A stretch of DNA of 6,918 nt from Desulfotomaculum sp. (lineage in GTDB: Bacteria > Bacillota > Desulfotomaculia > Desulfotomaculales > Nap2-2B). A program made the position numbers and the translations under genes. The notes under the pieces are model-generated. The model worked only from the letters and a program-made list of their open reading frames with translations. It was not told the origin of the DNA and searched no databases. Of this stretch, positions 6,901 through 6,918 are shown piece by piece (position 1 is the stretch's first letter; each line of letters starts with the position of its first letter). The DNA is taken from assembly GCA_003445555.1 (NCBI GenBank), contig DMDI01000139.1, positions 1-6,918 on the forward strand, read 5' to 3'.

Positions 6901-6918
6901 GGAAGTTGGAAATTGGAG
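6901..6918. repeat. Edge of a third heptad-repeat array, upstream of rpsG
   Basis: The last 18 bases of the window, GGAAGTTGGAAATTGGAG, are identical to 1848-1865, the arm that abuts the rplD Shine-Dalgarno. Placement is also the same: inverted (antisense) units directly before the Shine-Dalgarno of the downstream gene. The rest of the array is outside the window, so its length and partner arm cannot be judged. Confidence 0.85.

Overview
The window is a stretch of the str/S10 ribosomal protein superoperon of a bacterium, read entirely from the minus strand. In transcription order (right to left) it holds rpsG (S7), fusA (EF-G), tuf (EF-Tu), rpsJ (S10), rplC (L3), rplD (L4), rplW (L23), rplB (L2) and the first 24 codons of rpsS (S19). 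No gene of foreign or unknown function is present, and no gap between genes exceeds 300 bases. The window has moderate, slightly AT-leaning composition. Strong Shine-Dalgarno sequences (AGGAGG type) precede most genes, two genes use GTG starts, and tuf runs into rpsJ with only 15 bases between. EF-Tu carries a short four-cysteine insertion that I recall from Desulfotomaculum/Pelotomaculum-like Clostridia. Together these point to a Firmicute of class Clostridia, probably Peptococcaceae/Desulfotomaculia-like. That placement is an inference from protein character, not from a search.

Layout, left to right: 1-74 start of rpsS; 87-908 rplB; 921-1208 rplW; 1205-1831 rplD, overlapping rplW by an ATGA; 1848-1994 a heptad repeat array; 1977-2609 rplC; 2623-2931 rpsJ; 2947-4149 tuf; 4181-4273 a second repeat array; 4264-6390 fusA; 6412-6882 rpsG; 6901-6918 the edge of a third array. 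The genes work together in translation: S7, S10 and S19 build the head of the 30S subunit, L2, L3, L4 and L23 are early-assembling 50S proteins, and EF-Tu and EF-G drive tRNA delivery and translocation.

The unexpected part is the repeats. Three intergenic junctions of this otherwise compact operon carry arrays of a degenerate 7-base unit, TTRGARG (TTGGAAG, TTAGAGG, TTGGAGG, TTAGAAG). At the two junctions seen whole, sense-oriented units follow the upstream gene and inverted units precede the downstream gene, so the intergenic RNA can fold into a long hairpin. The third junction shows only its inverted, downstream side. At two junctions the array runs into the upstream gene and supplies its last codons and its TAG stop (rplC: final LEVGS; fusA: final GR). 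The arrays end close to the ribosome binding site of the next gene. They look like a dispersed, inverted-repeat element tolerated or used inside an essential operon.
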